Assembly (NCBI RefSeq): GCF_016906995.1
Contig: NZ_JAFBBD010000011.1
Span: forward strand, 52,843-116,842
Direction: 5' to 3'
DNA: 64,000 nt
Source of the DNA: Spongiibacter marinus
GTDB lineage: Bacteria > Pseudomonadota > Gammaproteobacteria > Pseudomonadales > Spongiibacteraceae
The position numbers and the translations under genes are program-made. The first letter of the stretch is position 1; each line of letters begins with the position of its first letter. The notes below the pieces were generated by a model. It was not told where the DNA came from and did no database searches. It saw only the letters and a list, made by a program, of their open reading frames with translations. Below are positions 35,792 through 43,489 of the stretch, piece after piece.

Positions 35792-37951
35792 CTACCAGTG
35801 TTCGGGGTAGTCGAAGTTGGGGTATTCAAGCCCGATGCGCTTGGCGTACTCATTGGCGAAAACCCCATTGGGGTCCAATTTTGCCAGCACTTTATTAAAG
35901 CGGCTGAGGCGTTTGCCGTAGTCGTAAACGCCGAGTTCACGTTGCAGGTCGAAGGCCCATTCACGATTCTTTGCCCAGTGGGCTCGAGCGCCGAAGTCTT
36001 CAATCAATACCGTGACATACTCCACAAAGGGTGCCATATACGCTTCCAGCTCTGCGTCGCTGAAACCGGCCGGCACGTAGATCGGCATCTCAATGTGGAC
36101 GACATGGCTGTTGTCTTCAAATGGGCCGCCGGTGCCTGTGTAGGCCATGAGAGTGTGGTCCTCACTTTTTGCGTAGCGGGTGAAGACGCCGACAAGAGGA
36201 AGCCGAACGTCAAGGTTCTTGCGGTTCTGGCCGTGCAGGAAGCGGTTGATATATTCCATGGCGGCGGCAGCATTGGCGCGAGGAACCGCGACTTCCCAGT
36301 CCATTTGGAAGAAGCCGTCTTGGCCGTCGACCAGGGGGCTGGTAATCATTCGGTGTTGGGGGCCAATAACATCGGCGCTGAATACCGTTTTTCCGTCTTG
36401 CTCTTTGGTAAAGGGCGGTTGATTCACAAACTGCAGATAGCGGAATCGCTCCATTACCCCGTCGAGATACCCGCCAGGGTTACACGCGGCGGTGTGCATG
36501 GCCTGTTTGAAGAAGGGGAAAATCTGCGCGGGCACGGAGGGGTTCAATAGGCGATTCTGGGCGCCGGGCTCGGCGGCGGCGGTTGTTTCTTTGCCGCAGG
36601 TTCGCACGACCTTGCCAACACCGGGATACCAGTTGTACTGGCCGAAATCACACTGCTTAATGTTCTCCCAGGCTGAATCGGGGCCGTTGTTAAACAGGTA
36701 GTCGTCATCGTGGTAGGTGACTTTGACGTGAAGGTTTTTAGTGTCTTGCACCTCGATTCTCAGACGGGTGACAACGCCGAGATAACCGAGGTTGGCGGTC
36801 AGGGCTTTCCACTCGTCTTTATTCGTTGTGCCGCGAGAGAAGTGTCGCAACTGCCCGTCCGCGGTCACGACGTCCATGCTGACCACGCTGTGGGAAAGCA
36901 CGGTGCGATGCTTGGGAGAGCTGCCGTGTGAGCTGGTTGCAATATGCCCTGCTACGGTGGGAAATGCGTAACCCAGGTGGGTGTAGCCAATGGACTTGCC
37001 GCGAGGATGCAGCCATTCCGAGAGATCCCACATCAGTGTGCCCGCGGGCACGTTGACAACGTCGACGCCTTCAAAGGTCTCCAGTTGTATGCCCATATTG
37101 GGGTTGTGCATCGTGAGCTGTGCGGTGCTGATTAATACGCCATCGGTGCACATTACATCGGTCGCGGAATGGGCTTTGCCTGTGACCTTCACGCGTTTCC
37201 CAGCCGCGGCAGCTGCACTCACCAGTTGTTTTACCTCGTCAACGCTACTGGGGGTATGCAGTGTTTCAATGTCGTCGCACAGGGTTTGGTAGTTGTAAGA
37301 GGCGAGTTGCCAATCGCCGCAGTCGGCGGGGCAATTGTCGGCGGTCTCGAGGGCGTCGCACATCTGGTTGCCGCAGCTGGCGGCGATCTCCAGACTAGGG
37401 CATGTGGCAAGCCCGCCGATATCGCCAACTAAAAGAGGGAGCTCGGTCAGTAGGCCAGGCAGATCGCTATCTCTGAAACGATAGACGACCTTGTCCTCAG
37501 CGCTGCCGCCACAGTATTCCCCATTTGCTCCCACCGAGCAGGCGAGTACCGAGAAAGCTTGAATGGGCACAATGGTGTCTTCGTCAAACCGATAGTTGAG
37601 TTCGCCGCTCTCGGCGGGGAGTTCGGTAATCAGGGCGGGTGTGCCGAGCAGCGGTAGGCTGAGGATTTTGTTGCCTTGCGTATCTGCCCAGTACAGCCGG
37701 TAGTGCGTAAGGGCCTCCCCGTTGACGGCGGGGGTCAACTCAATCCCCTCCGCGGTGAGTTTGTCGGGAATAAGCTGCTCACCGGCGGTATAGGTAAAGC
37801 TAACCGCTTGGGGGAGCGGTAGTGTTTCGCTGCCGCCGCCGAATAGGGCGCCTAAGTTCAGTGCTTGTGCTGACATGCTGGCAGTAACCATGGCGCAGGC
37901 TGCCGCGCAGCGGCGCAGAACAGGCAAGCGACTGCTAAGAAAGTGCTTCAT
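35792..37951 (-). CDS. Secreted FAD-linked oxidase with Cys-rich insert (D-arabinono-1,4-lactone oxidase-like)
   Basis: The 719-aa product begins with a signal peptide (about 1-30, ending SAQA). A fibronectin-like beta-rich region (about 45-165) is followed by a Cys-rich motif (about 184-212, with CGNQMCD...NCPADCGD). A PCMH FAD-binding domain (about 230-410) contains GKAHS, whose His is the usual site of covalent FAD attachment, and a C-terminal ALO-type domain contains RAHWAKNREW. It likely oxidises a sugar lactone or alditol outside the cytoplasm; the substrate is unknown. I start at ATG 37951 because AAGGA lies 5 nt upstream and the signal peptide begins there. It stands alone, with its own terminator. 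Confidence 0.85.
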   Translation of the reverse strand: MKHFLSSRLPVLRRCAAACAMVTASMSAQALNLGALFGGGSETLPLPQAVSFTYTAGEQLIPDKLTAEGIELTPAVNGEALTHYRLYWADTQGNKILSLPLLGTPALITELPAESGELNYRFDEDTIVPIQAFSVLACSVGANGEYCGGSAEDKVVYRFRDSDLPGLLTELPLLVGDIGGLATCPSLEIAASCGNQMCDALETADNCPADCGDWQLASYNYQTLCDDIETLHTPSSVDEVKQLVSAAAAAGKRVKVTGKAHSATDVMCTDGVLISTAQLTMHNPNMGIQLETFEGVDVVNVPAGTLMWDLSEWLHPRGKSIGYTHLGYAFPTVAGHIATSSHGSSPKHRTVLSHSVVSMDVVTADGQLRHFSRGTTNKDEWKALTANLGYLGVVTRLRIEVQDTKNLHVKVTYHDDDYLFNNGPDSAWENIKQCDFGQYNWYPGVGKVVRTCGKETTAAAEPGAQNRLLNPSVPAQIFPFFKQAMHTAACNPGGYLDGVMERFRYLQFVNQPPFTKEQDGKTVFSADVIGPQHRMITSPLVDGQDGFFQMDWEVAVPRANAAAAMEYINRFLHGQNRKNLDVRLPLVGVFTRYAKSEDHTLMAYTGTGGPFEDNSHVVHIEMPIYVPAGFSDAELEAYMAPFVEYVTVLIEDFGARAHWAKNREWAFDLQRELGVYDYGKRLSRFNKVLAKLDPNGVFANEYAKRIGLEYPNFDYPEHW

Positions 37952-38155
37952 AGATTTCCTTATTTTTGTATTGGAGGCAAGGCGCAGCCGCATACAGCGA
38001 ATGGATCACTGCGATGGCGCGCGGTGCTGCCGTTGTTATTGTTGTTATGCTGCCGCAGGCGCTGGGCCCCGGCAGGTGCTGGCAAATAGTAACGAGGTAG
38101 GGGGGCAAGGCAATGTCTCAGCCTCGCGAAATGTGAGCAAGTCTATAAATTGGCA

Positions 38156-38183
38156 ATAAAAAAGGCCCCATAAGGGGCCTTTA
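38156..38183 (-). terminator. Intrinsic terminator of panD
   Basis: On the minus strand AAAGGCCCC-TTAT-GGGGCCTTT is followed by TTTATTG. It begins 20 bp after the panD stop. Confidence 0.93.
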
Positions 38184-38202
38184 AGGAAGTCTGTGAGCGA
38201 GT

Positions 38203-38583
38203 TTACGCAACCTGTACAGGGATGGCGTTGCTCGAGTGACTCACGGTATTGTCTTCGTTCATATAAATCAGGCGCGGCTTGAAGTTAAGCAGTTCCGCTT
38301 CGGTATAGCTCGCGTACGCGCAGATAATAATAGTGTCACCGACGCCGGCCTTGTGGGCGGCTGCACCGTTAATGGAGATGATGCCACTGTTATCTTCACC
38401 GCGAATGGCGTAGGTCGTGAAGCGTTCACCATTGGTGACGTTGTAGATTTGAATCTGTTCAAACTCACGAATGCCAGACATGTCCAGCAGTTTGCCATCT
38501 ATGGCGCACGAGCCCTCGTAGTTTAATACCGCATGGGTCACGCGAGCTTTATGGAGTTTGGCTTTCAGCATAACGGACTGCAT
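38203..38583 (-). CDS. panD: Aspartate 1-decarboxylase
   Basis: This pyruvoyl enzyme makes beta-alanine for pantothenate. The 126-aa proenzyme has the self-cleavage site Gly24-Ser25 in YEGSCAID, where Ser25 becomes the pyruvoyl group. The [11 protein letters not shown] and [12 protein letters not shown] motifs are intact. It follows panC by 35 bp in the same direction and ends at a strong terminator, closing the pan gene run. A PanZ (PanM) maturation factor is not in the window. Confidence 0.97.
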   Translation of the reverse strand: MQSVMLKAKLHKARVTHAVLNYEGSCAIDGKLLDMSGIREFEQIQIYNVTNGERFTTYAIRGEDNSGIISINGAAAHKAGVGDTIIICAYASYTEAELLNFKPRLIYMNEDNTVSHSSNAIPVQVA

Positions 38584-38618
38584 AACGCTGTTCCTTTCTC
38601 TTCGGTCTCGGCCGGGGC

Positions 38619-39503
38619 TTAGTTAGCCGCCAGCATGCCCCAGTCGGCACTGGGATTCAGGGTCAGGGTGACGTTGTCGATAAGCCGCGTCGAGCCGAGC
38701 TTAGCGGCGGCTAGTATAACAACTTCTTCTGTGTCCGGGCGAACCTGCTCTAGGCTGCGGGCATCACAAATATTTACATAATCGGGTTCAAAGCCGCCGT
38801 CCTTGAGCGCCAGTTTGGCGTAGAGCTCAAGGTCGCTGTAGCTGTCGTAGCCGCAGGCGATGGCTTCGCGCATTTCTTGCAGCACCCGGTGCAGCAGGGG
38901 CGCGGTATTGCGCTGGCTATCGTCTAGGTAGCCGTTGCGCGAACTCAGAGCCAGGCCGTCTTCAGCTCGGGCAGTTGCCACACCAATAATGTTGATGGGC
39001 ATGCAGAGATCCTTAACCATCTTGCGGATCACGCTCAACTGCTGAAAGTCTTTTTCACCAAACACCGCAGTGTCTGGCTGAACCATATTGAACAGTTTGT
39101 TCACAATAGTCGCCACACCGGTGAAGTGGCCTGGGCGACTGGCTCCGCAGTGCTGTTCCGACACGGCGGGAACGGAAACTTTGGTGTGCTGCTCCATGCC
39201 TTCTGGGTAGATTTCTTCCACCTGAGGTTGGAACAGGAACTGGACGCCTTCAGCGAACAGTTTCTCTTTGTCAGCCGCCAGGGTGCGCGGGTAATTGCCT
39301 AGATCCTCGCTAGCGGAAAACTGCAGCGGGTTGACAAAAATACTCACGACAACGACATCGGCCTCGCGAGCCGCGCGTCTCACCAGCGATAAGTGGCCTT
39401 CGTGCAGATTACCCATAGTGGGAACGAAGGCAACAGTTTTACCTGCGCGGCGAGCGGCGGAAAGTGCTGCCCTGAGCGCTGCGGTTGTGCTGTATGTTTT
39501 CAT
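38619..39503 (-). CDS. panC: Pantothenate synthetase
   Basis: It ligates pantoate and beta-alanine with ATP. The 294-aa product has the cytidylyltransferase-fold HIGH-like motif in [12 protein letters not shown] (about 32-43), [22 protein letters not shown] and a KMSKS-like segment at LSSRNGYL. The length is standard. It is downstream of panB across an unusually wide 268-bp gap that holds several inverted repeats, so it may have its own promoter, and it is followed by panD. Confidence 0.97.
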   Translation of the reverse strand: MKTYSTTAALRAALSAARRAGKTVAFVPTMGNLHEGHLSLVRRAAREADVVVVSIFVNPLQFSASEDLGNYPRTLAADKEKLFAEGVQFLFQPQVEEIYPEGMEQHTKVSVPAVSEQHCGASRPGHFTGVATIVNKLFNMVQPDTAVFGEKDFQQLSVIRKMVKDLCMPINIIGVATARAEDGLALSSRNGYLDDSQRNTAPLLHRVLQEMREAIACGYDSYSDLELYAKLALKDGGFEPDYVNICDARSLEQVRPDTEEVVILAAAKLGSTRLIDNVTLTLNPSADWGMLAAN

Positions 39504-39528
39504 ACCACCTAACTTCCCAATCTCGATC

Positions 39529-39547
39529 TTTACGCGCTTTGCGTAAA
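39529..39547. repeat. Perfect inverted repeat upstream of panC
   Basis: TTTACGC-GCTTT-GCGTAAA, 26 bp upstream of the panC ATG. It could be an operator or a leader hairpin; no U tract follows, so it is not an obvious terminator. Confidence 0.5.
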
Positions 39548-39696
39548 GGCAGTTTGCTGTGAAGTCAGTCCGCTGATTCTGCGGGCTGGCGACCTTTCCA
39601 CCGCGGTGCGTTTACACTGCTTACATTGGTCACAAACTGACCAGTTCTACGGTGGCGGGCAAGTATGCCCCAAGAGCAATGGCCGTTCAATGCCTT

Positions 39697-39751
39697 GGTA
39701 ACAAAAAATTCATGGCATTGTTACCGCTCAAAAGTGTTTCGCTGGGTAACA
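39697..39751. promoter_or_regulatory. Three GTAACA/TGTTAC motifs between panB and panC
   Basis: GGTAACA (39697), TGTTACC (39719) and GGTAACA (39745) lie in the panB-panC gap. The same hexamer recurs upstream of the sigma-54 promoter after cbrB. The first two form an inverted repeat. Function is unknown and no sigma-54 promoter with correct spacing is visible here. Confidence 0.4.
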
Positions 39752-39771
39752 GTTTCAGGGATTTCAGCCGC

Positions 39772-40563
39772 TTAGTCAAAACCGTGTTCGGCGGCGGGAA
39801 AGCTGCCATCAAGCACTGCGCTGCGATAGCGCTGCAGGGCGTGTTCGATGCTGGAGCTGTCCTGGGCAAAGTTGCGGACAAAACGGGCGGTTTTCTCGGT
39901 GATGCCAAGCAGGTCATGCAGCACCAGTACTTGCGCGTCGGTTTCAGCGCCGGCGCCAATGCCGATAACGGGGATGGCAAGGGTTTGGCTGATTTGTTTG
40001 GCCAGTTGGCGGGGTACGCATTCCAGCACCAGCATTGCGGCGCCGGCAGCTTCTAGTGCTTTTGCATCGTTGATGATGCGCTGGGCCTGGTCATCGTCGC
40101 GCCCCTGTACGCGGTATCCACCGAGCACATTCACCGACTGAGGCGTAAGCCCAAGGTGTCCGCAAACCGGAATGCCTGCACGACTTAGCAGGCGGATGTC
40201 GTCGCAGAGCCAGTCTCCGCCCTCTAATTTGACCATCTGTGCGCCGGCGCGCATCAGTTGCGTTGCATTGTCGAGGCATTGCTGAGTGCTGTGGTAGCTG
40301 GCGAACGGCAGGTCGGCGATGATGAGTGGTGCTGAGCAGCCGCGGGCCACGCAGGCGGTATGGTAGGCCATGTCATCGACGGTCACGGGGATGGTGGAGT
40401 CGTGGCCTTGCAGGACCATTCCTAAGGAGTCGCCAACAAGAATGACTTCAATCTCGGCTTTCTCCACCAGGCGGGCAAAACTGGCGTCGTAGCAGGTGAC
40501 AACGGCAAATTTCTCGCCACGCTGTTTTTTCTGCATCAGGCTGGGGATGCTGATTTTGCTCAT
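39772..40563 (-). CDS. panB: 3-methyl-2-oxobutanoate hydroxymethyltransferase
   Basis: It transfers a hydroxymethyl group from methylene-THF to alpha-ketoisovalerate to form ketopantoate. The 263-aa TIM-barrel protein has the Mg-binding [22 protein letters not shown] and KLEGGDWL motifs, and the catalytic Glu in [10 protein letters not shown]. It lies 18 bp downstream of the deoxynucleoside kinase gene within the pcnB-folK run. Confidence 0.97.
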   Translation of the reverse strand: MSKISIPSLMQKKQRGEKFAVVTCYDASFARLVEKAEIEVILVGDSLGMVLQGHDSTIPVTVDDMAYHTACVARGCSAPLIIADLPFASYHSTQQCLDNATQLMRAGAQMVKLEGGDWLCDDIRLLSRAGIPVCGHLGLTPQSVNVLGGYRVQGRDDDQAQRIINDAKALEAAGAAMLVLECVPRQLAKQISQTLAIPVIGIGAGAETDAQVLVLHDLLGITEKTARFVRNFAQDSSSIEHALQRYRSAVLDGSFPAAEHGFD

Positions 40564-40581
40564 AGTGGGCCTCGCGGAGAC

Positions 40582-41247
40582 TCAGAAGAAGGTGGGGTTA
40601 AAGTAATGGCGGCCGCTGGGAATTTCCAGCAAATAGTCGAGTAGTTGCTGATAATCGCGGTCGTTGTGGGCGAAGTCTATATCTTCTGCGTTCACGATCA
40701 AGAGTGGCGAGGCGCTGTAATGAAGAAAATATTCGCTGTACGCCTCGTTTACCTGCTCCAGGTAATGGCTGTCGATATTGCGCTCAAAGCGAACGCCGCG
40801 CTGCTGGATGCGATCCTTGAGTACCTTGCTCGGCGCTTGTAGGTAAATCACAAGATCGGCCGGTGGCAGGTCGACGGCAAGTTGTTGGTAAACCTTTTGG
40901 TATAGCTCAAGTTCGTTGGCGTCTAAGGTGAGTTGTGCAAATAGCGGATCTTTTTGAAAGAGGAAGTCGGCGACGTAGCCCTGAGCAAAGAGGTCGCTTT
41001 GTTGCAGATCGCTGAGCTGCTGGGCGCGCTGAAACAGAAAAAACAGCTGTGTGGCGAGAGCGGCGTGCTGGCGATTGCTGTAAAAGCGCTCCAGAAAGGG
41101 GTTCTCGTCCGCCTTCTCTTCGAGGGTTGCGTAGCCTAATGATTCAGCAAGGCGCCGCATCAGTGTGCTTTTACCCACACCAATCGGGCCTTCTATAGCG
41201 ATATGGCGTGGTGGTGCGTCGGACTTGAACAGCGGTCTATTCTGCAT
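40582..41247 (-). CDS. Deoxynucleoside kinase
   Basis: The 221-aa P-loop kinase has GPIGVGKST (about 20-28), the DRY/ERF-like FLERFYSNRQHAAL (about 52-65) and an RxR-like VRFERNI lid. These features are shared with dGK/dAK-type deoxynucleoside kinases, which salvage deoxynucleosides. Specificity (dA, dG, dC or T) is not readable. Its 5' end overlaps the folK 3' end by 11 bp. A dNK gene between folK and panB is common in some gammaproteobacteria but absent from E. coli. Confidence 0.88.
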   Translation of the reverse strand: MQNRPLFKSDAPPRHIAIEGPIGVGKSTLMRRLAESLGYATLEEKADENPFLERFYSNRQHAALATQLFFLFQRAQQLSDLQQSDLFAQGYVADFLFQKDPLFAQLTLDANELELYQKVYQQLAVDLPPADLVIYLQAPSKVLKDRIQQRGVRFERNIDSHYLEQVNEAYSEYFLHYSASPLLIVNAEDIDFAHNDRDYQQLLDYLLEIPSGRHYFNPTFF

Positions 41248-41743
41248 ATTGCGACAGTTCTTCAGTGCCTATAAGCCAGAGTTCTTCGCTGCCTACCCAC
41301 TGGTCGGCCGGGGCACTGAGCTGGCTGTGTTGCCGGGCAAGTTCCTCAGACAGGTCTGCCAGTGGGGCGAGTACGAAGGGGCGCATGGGCATGCGCGGAT
41401 GCGGGATCTGCAGCGTGTTATTGTCTATGTGTTGTTCGCCGTACAACAGGATGTCCAGGTCTAGTGTGCGCGCGCCCCAGCGTACATCACGTTTGCGACC
41501 ATGCTGATGCTCAATGCGTTGCAGGGCGGCGAGCAGGTCTTCAGGGGAGAGCGCGGTGTCTAGCGCGGCGACGGCATTGATGTAGTCGGGCTGTTCGCCA
41601 GGGCCGATAGCGCGACTGCCATAGAACCGTGAACTCTCCACTAAGCGGCTGCCCGGCAGCCGCCGCAGTGCGTTCAGGGCGCCGTAAATTTGTGCGAGCG
41701 GAGAGGCCTGGTTGCTGCCCAGGCCGATATAACAGCGAATCAT
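41237..41743 (-). CDS. folK: HPPK, 6-hydroxymethyl-7,8-dihydropterin pyrophosphokinase
   Basis: It transfers pyrophosphate from ATP to the pterin precursor of folate. The 168-aa product has the hallmark GLGSNQASP near the N-terminus and the catalytic RKRDVRWGARTLDLDILLYG segment whose two Asp residues bind Mg. It overlaps pcnB by 4 bp (ATGA) and the dNK gene by 11 bp, so all three are translationally coupled. Confidence 0.96.
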   Translation of the reverse strand: MIRCYIGLGSNQASPLAQIYGALNALRRLPGSRLVESSRFYGSRAIGPGEQPDYINAVAALDTALSPEDLLAALQRIEHQHGRKRDVRWGARTLDLDILLYGEQHIDNNTLQIPHPRMPMRPFVLAPLADLSEELARQHSQLSAPADQWVGSEELWLIGTEELSQYAE

Positions 41744-43128
41744 GATGGCTTGCGCGGACCTCTGCGTCGACGTCTGGGGCGGCGGTTGCGCTCCCGCTCG
41801 GCGGCGTCGTTGGTGTGCTTCTGCATATCGCTGCGAGTTGTTGGCTGCGCCTCATAGAATGCTTGCCACCACTGGCTGAGCTGCTCGCTGACTTCGCCGG
41901 ATTGCTCACGCAATAGCAGGAAATCGTAACCGGCGCGGAAATAGCGATGCTCGACTAATTGCGAGGCGCGTTTGCCGGACTGGCGCTCAAAGCGCAGCTG
42001 TAGCTCCCAAATGTCGCGCATAGGTAGCGAGAAGCGCTTGGGAATAGCAATGCGTTGCTGCTGCTTGTGGAGGCAGCGCTCGGCGGCTTGATGGAGGGCC
42101 GGAATCGGCGGGACGCCATCCTCCAGCACCTCTTTATGCAGCTTCTTCACGACTGGCCATAACAGTACCGCGTAAAGGAAGGCCGGGGTGACTGGCTTGC
42201 CTGCGGCAATGCGCGCGTCGGTATTTGCCAGGCCCTGATGGATGAGTTCTTGTGTTTCCGGGCACTCTTCATCAAGCAAGCGCTGAGTGGCAGGGAATAG
42301 TGGGGCGAATAGCCCGTAGCGCTGCATCAGGGCATACGTTTGCAGAGCGCGGCCACCCATGAATAGTTTTAGCACCTCGTCAAACATACGGGCGGCGGCG
42401 ATATCGCCAAGCAGTGGCGCGAGTTCCCGCAAGGGCGCCTCTGTTGCAGCTTCAATGTCGAAGTCTAGCTTGGCGGCAAAGCGCACAACGCGCAGCATGC
42501 GCACAGGGTCTTCTCGATAGCGTGTTTCGGGGTCGCCGATTACGCGTATCAGTCTGCGTTCCAAATCTTCGATGCCGCCGACGAAGTCGTAGATGGCGAA
42601 GTCCCGGCTGGAGTAGTACAGCGCGTTAATGCTGAGGTCGCGGCGCATGGCATCTTCATCGATGCTGCCATAGACATTATCCCGCAGCAGCATGCCGGCT
42701 TCATTGCGTGCAGAGTGTTTGCCTTTCGGGCTGCTCTGCGAAGTCGGAGCATCGTGGCTGCCACGAAAGGTGGTCACCTCGATAACTTCGCGCCCAAAGC
42801 GGACGTGGACTATGCGAAAGCGCCGGCCAATGATGCGACTGTTGCGGAATAAGCCCCGTACTTGCTCGGGGGTGGCGTCGGTGGCGACGTCAAAGTCTTT
42901 GGGATCGCCGCCCAGCAGAATGTCGCGGACGCCGCCGCCTACAAGATAGGCCTCGTGGCCCGATTGGTTGAGGCGGTGAATGACCTTTAGGGCGCTGTCG
43001 CTGATCATGCTGCGCGACACGCCGTGGTCGTCGCGGGGGATAATAGTCGGGCTATGCGAACCTTTGTTGGAACGGCTTAGTTTGCCAGCGAGTTTTTTCC
43101 AAAGTCCTGAAACGGTGTTTGCGCTCAT
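41740..43128 (-). CDS. pcnB: Poly(A) polymerase I
   Basis: It adds poly(A) tails that mark RNA for decay. The class II nucleotidyltransferase core has LVGGGVRDILLGGDPKDFDVATDA, with the catalytic GG/DxD-type motif, followed by FRNSRIIGRRFRIVHV. The RNA-binding helices and an arginine-rich C-terminal tail follow. The ATG at 43128 (MSANTVSG) gives 462 aa, similar to E. coli; in-frame codons further upstream overlap the A-rich RNA locus and show no similarity. It follows cbrB as in Pseudomonas, with a putative regulatory RNA between. Confidence 0.95.
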   Translation of the reverse strand: MSANTVSGLWKKLAGKLSRSNKGSHSPTIIPRDDHGVSRSMISDSALKVIHRLNQSGHEAYLVGGGVRDILLGGDPKDFDVATDATPEQVRGLFRNSRIIGRRFRIVHVRFGREVIEVTTFRGSHDAPTSQSSPKGKHSARNEAGMLLRDNVYGSIDEDAMRRDLSINALYYSSRDFAIYDFVGGIEDLERRLIRVIGDPETRYREDPVRMLRVVRFAAKLDFDIEAATEAPLRELAPLLGDIAAARMFDEVLKLFMGGRALQTYALMQRYGLFAPLFPATQRLLDEECPETQELIHQGLANTDARIAAGKPVTPAFLYAVLLWPVVKKLHKEVLEDGVPPIPALHQAAERCLHKQQQRIAIPKRFSLPMRDIWELQLRFERQSGKRASQLVEHRYFRAGYDFLLLREQSGEVSEQLSQWWQAFYEAQPTTRSDMQKHTNDAAERERNRRPRRRRRGPRKPS

Positions 43129-43227
43129 TGCTCTCGATGTCAGCCTGGAAGGGCAAAGCGAGTATTCTAGCACAAGCAGAACTGAAGGCGCTTTTTGGAA
43201 GGGGAAAGGTTTTCGAGGGGCCAGAAA

Positions 43228-43255
43228 TGAAGAAGGGGAAAACAATGTCTTCCCC
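43228..43255 (-). terminator. Putative terminator of the CrcZ-like RNA
   Basis: On the minus strand GGGGAA-N9-TTCCCC is followed by TTCTTCATTT. The stem is short and the U tract interrupted, so efficiency is uncertain and some read-through into pcnB is likely. Confidence 0.55.
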
Positions 43256-43336
43256 ACCCAGGTCTTTTTACTACGTCTATTATTTTTATTTTTCCGCGTT
43301 CTTATTATTTTTATTGTATTTGTTATTCTTCTTTGT
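43228..43336 (-). ncRNA. Putative CrcZ-like Hfq/Crc-titrating small RNA
   Basis: Transcribed from the sigma-54 promoter at 43347-43362, an RNA starting near 43336 would contain three A-rich tracts (43320-43334, 43299-43315, 43278-43293). These hold at least six overlapping AANAANAA matches, such as AAGAAGAATAACAA and AATAATAAGAA. AANAANAA is the Crc/Hfq catabolite-activity motif carried by Pseudomonas CrcZ. A hairpin (GGGGAA/TTCCCC) and a U-rich stretch close it at about 110 nt. Its position between cbrB and pcnB is that of crcZ. It is much shorter than Pseudomonas CrcZ (about 400 nt), so it is a functional analogue by inference, not by sequence identity. Confidence 0.72.
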
Positions 43337-43346
43337 TGCTTATAAA

Positions 43347-43362
43347 TGCACTGCCTGTGCCA
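43347..43362 (-). promoter_or_regulatory. Sigma-54 promoter downstream of cbrB
   Basis: Minus strand TGGCAC-AGGCA-GTGCA keeps the invariant GG and GC with exactly 10 nt between; only the first base of the -12 box departs from TTGCA. It lies 128 bp after the cbrB stop and points toward pcnB, at the same place as the CbrB-activated crcZ promoter of Pseudomonas. Confidence 0.82.
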
Positions 43363-43437
43363 ACTTTTTATTTTGTATATAAATCAATGGGTTGTGTTTT
43401 TTTGGGTGTTGGCGGTGACGTGATTTTTATGGCCGGT

Positions 43438-43485
43438 TGTTACCTTAGTAAACGGTGTTTGTTACGCGCAGCTGGTTTGGGTAAC
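43438..43485. promoter_or_regulatory. Candidate CbrB enhancer: three TGTTAC-type half-sites
   Basis: TGTTAC at 43438-43443 and 43460-43465 and GGTAAC at 43480-43485 are spaced 22 and 20 bp start to start, about two helical turns, and lie 76-124 bp upstream of the -24 box. That geometry suits a sigma-54 activator. I recall TGTTAC half-sites for CbrB in Pseudomonas putida, but this has not been checked. Confidence 0.6.
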
Positions 43486-43489
43486 GGTG

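Noticed and set aside
43227..43382. Plus-strand frame of about 51 codons rich in Phe, Tyr and Leu, with GAGGGG before its ATG
   Set aside because: It is exactly antisense to the A-rich RNA. T-rich DNA gives Phe/Leu/Tyr codons by composition, so a hydrophobic product is expected by chance. The minus-strand RNA explains the base bias better.
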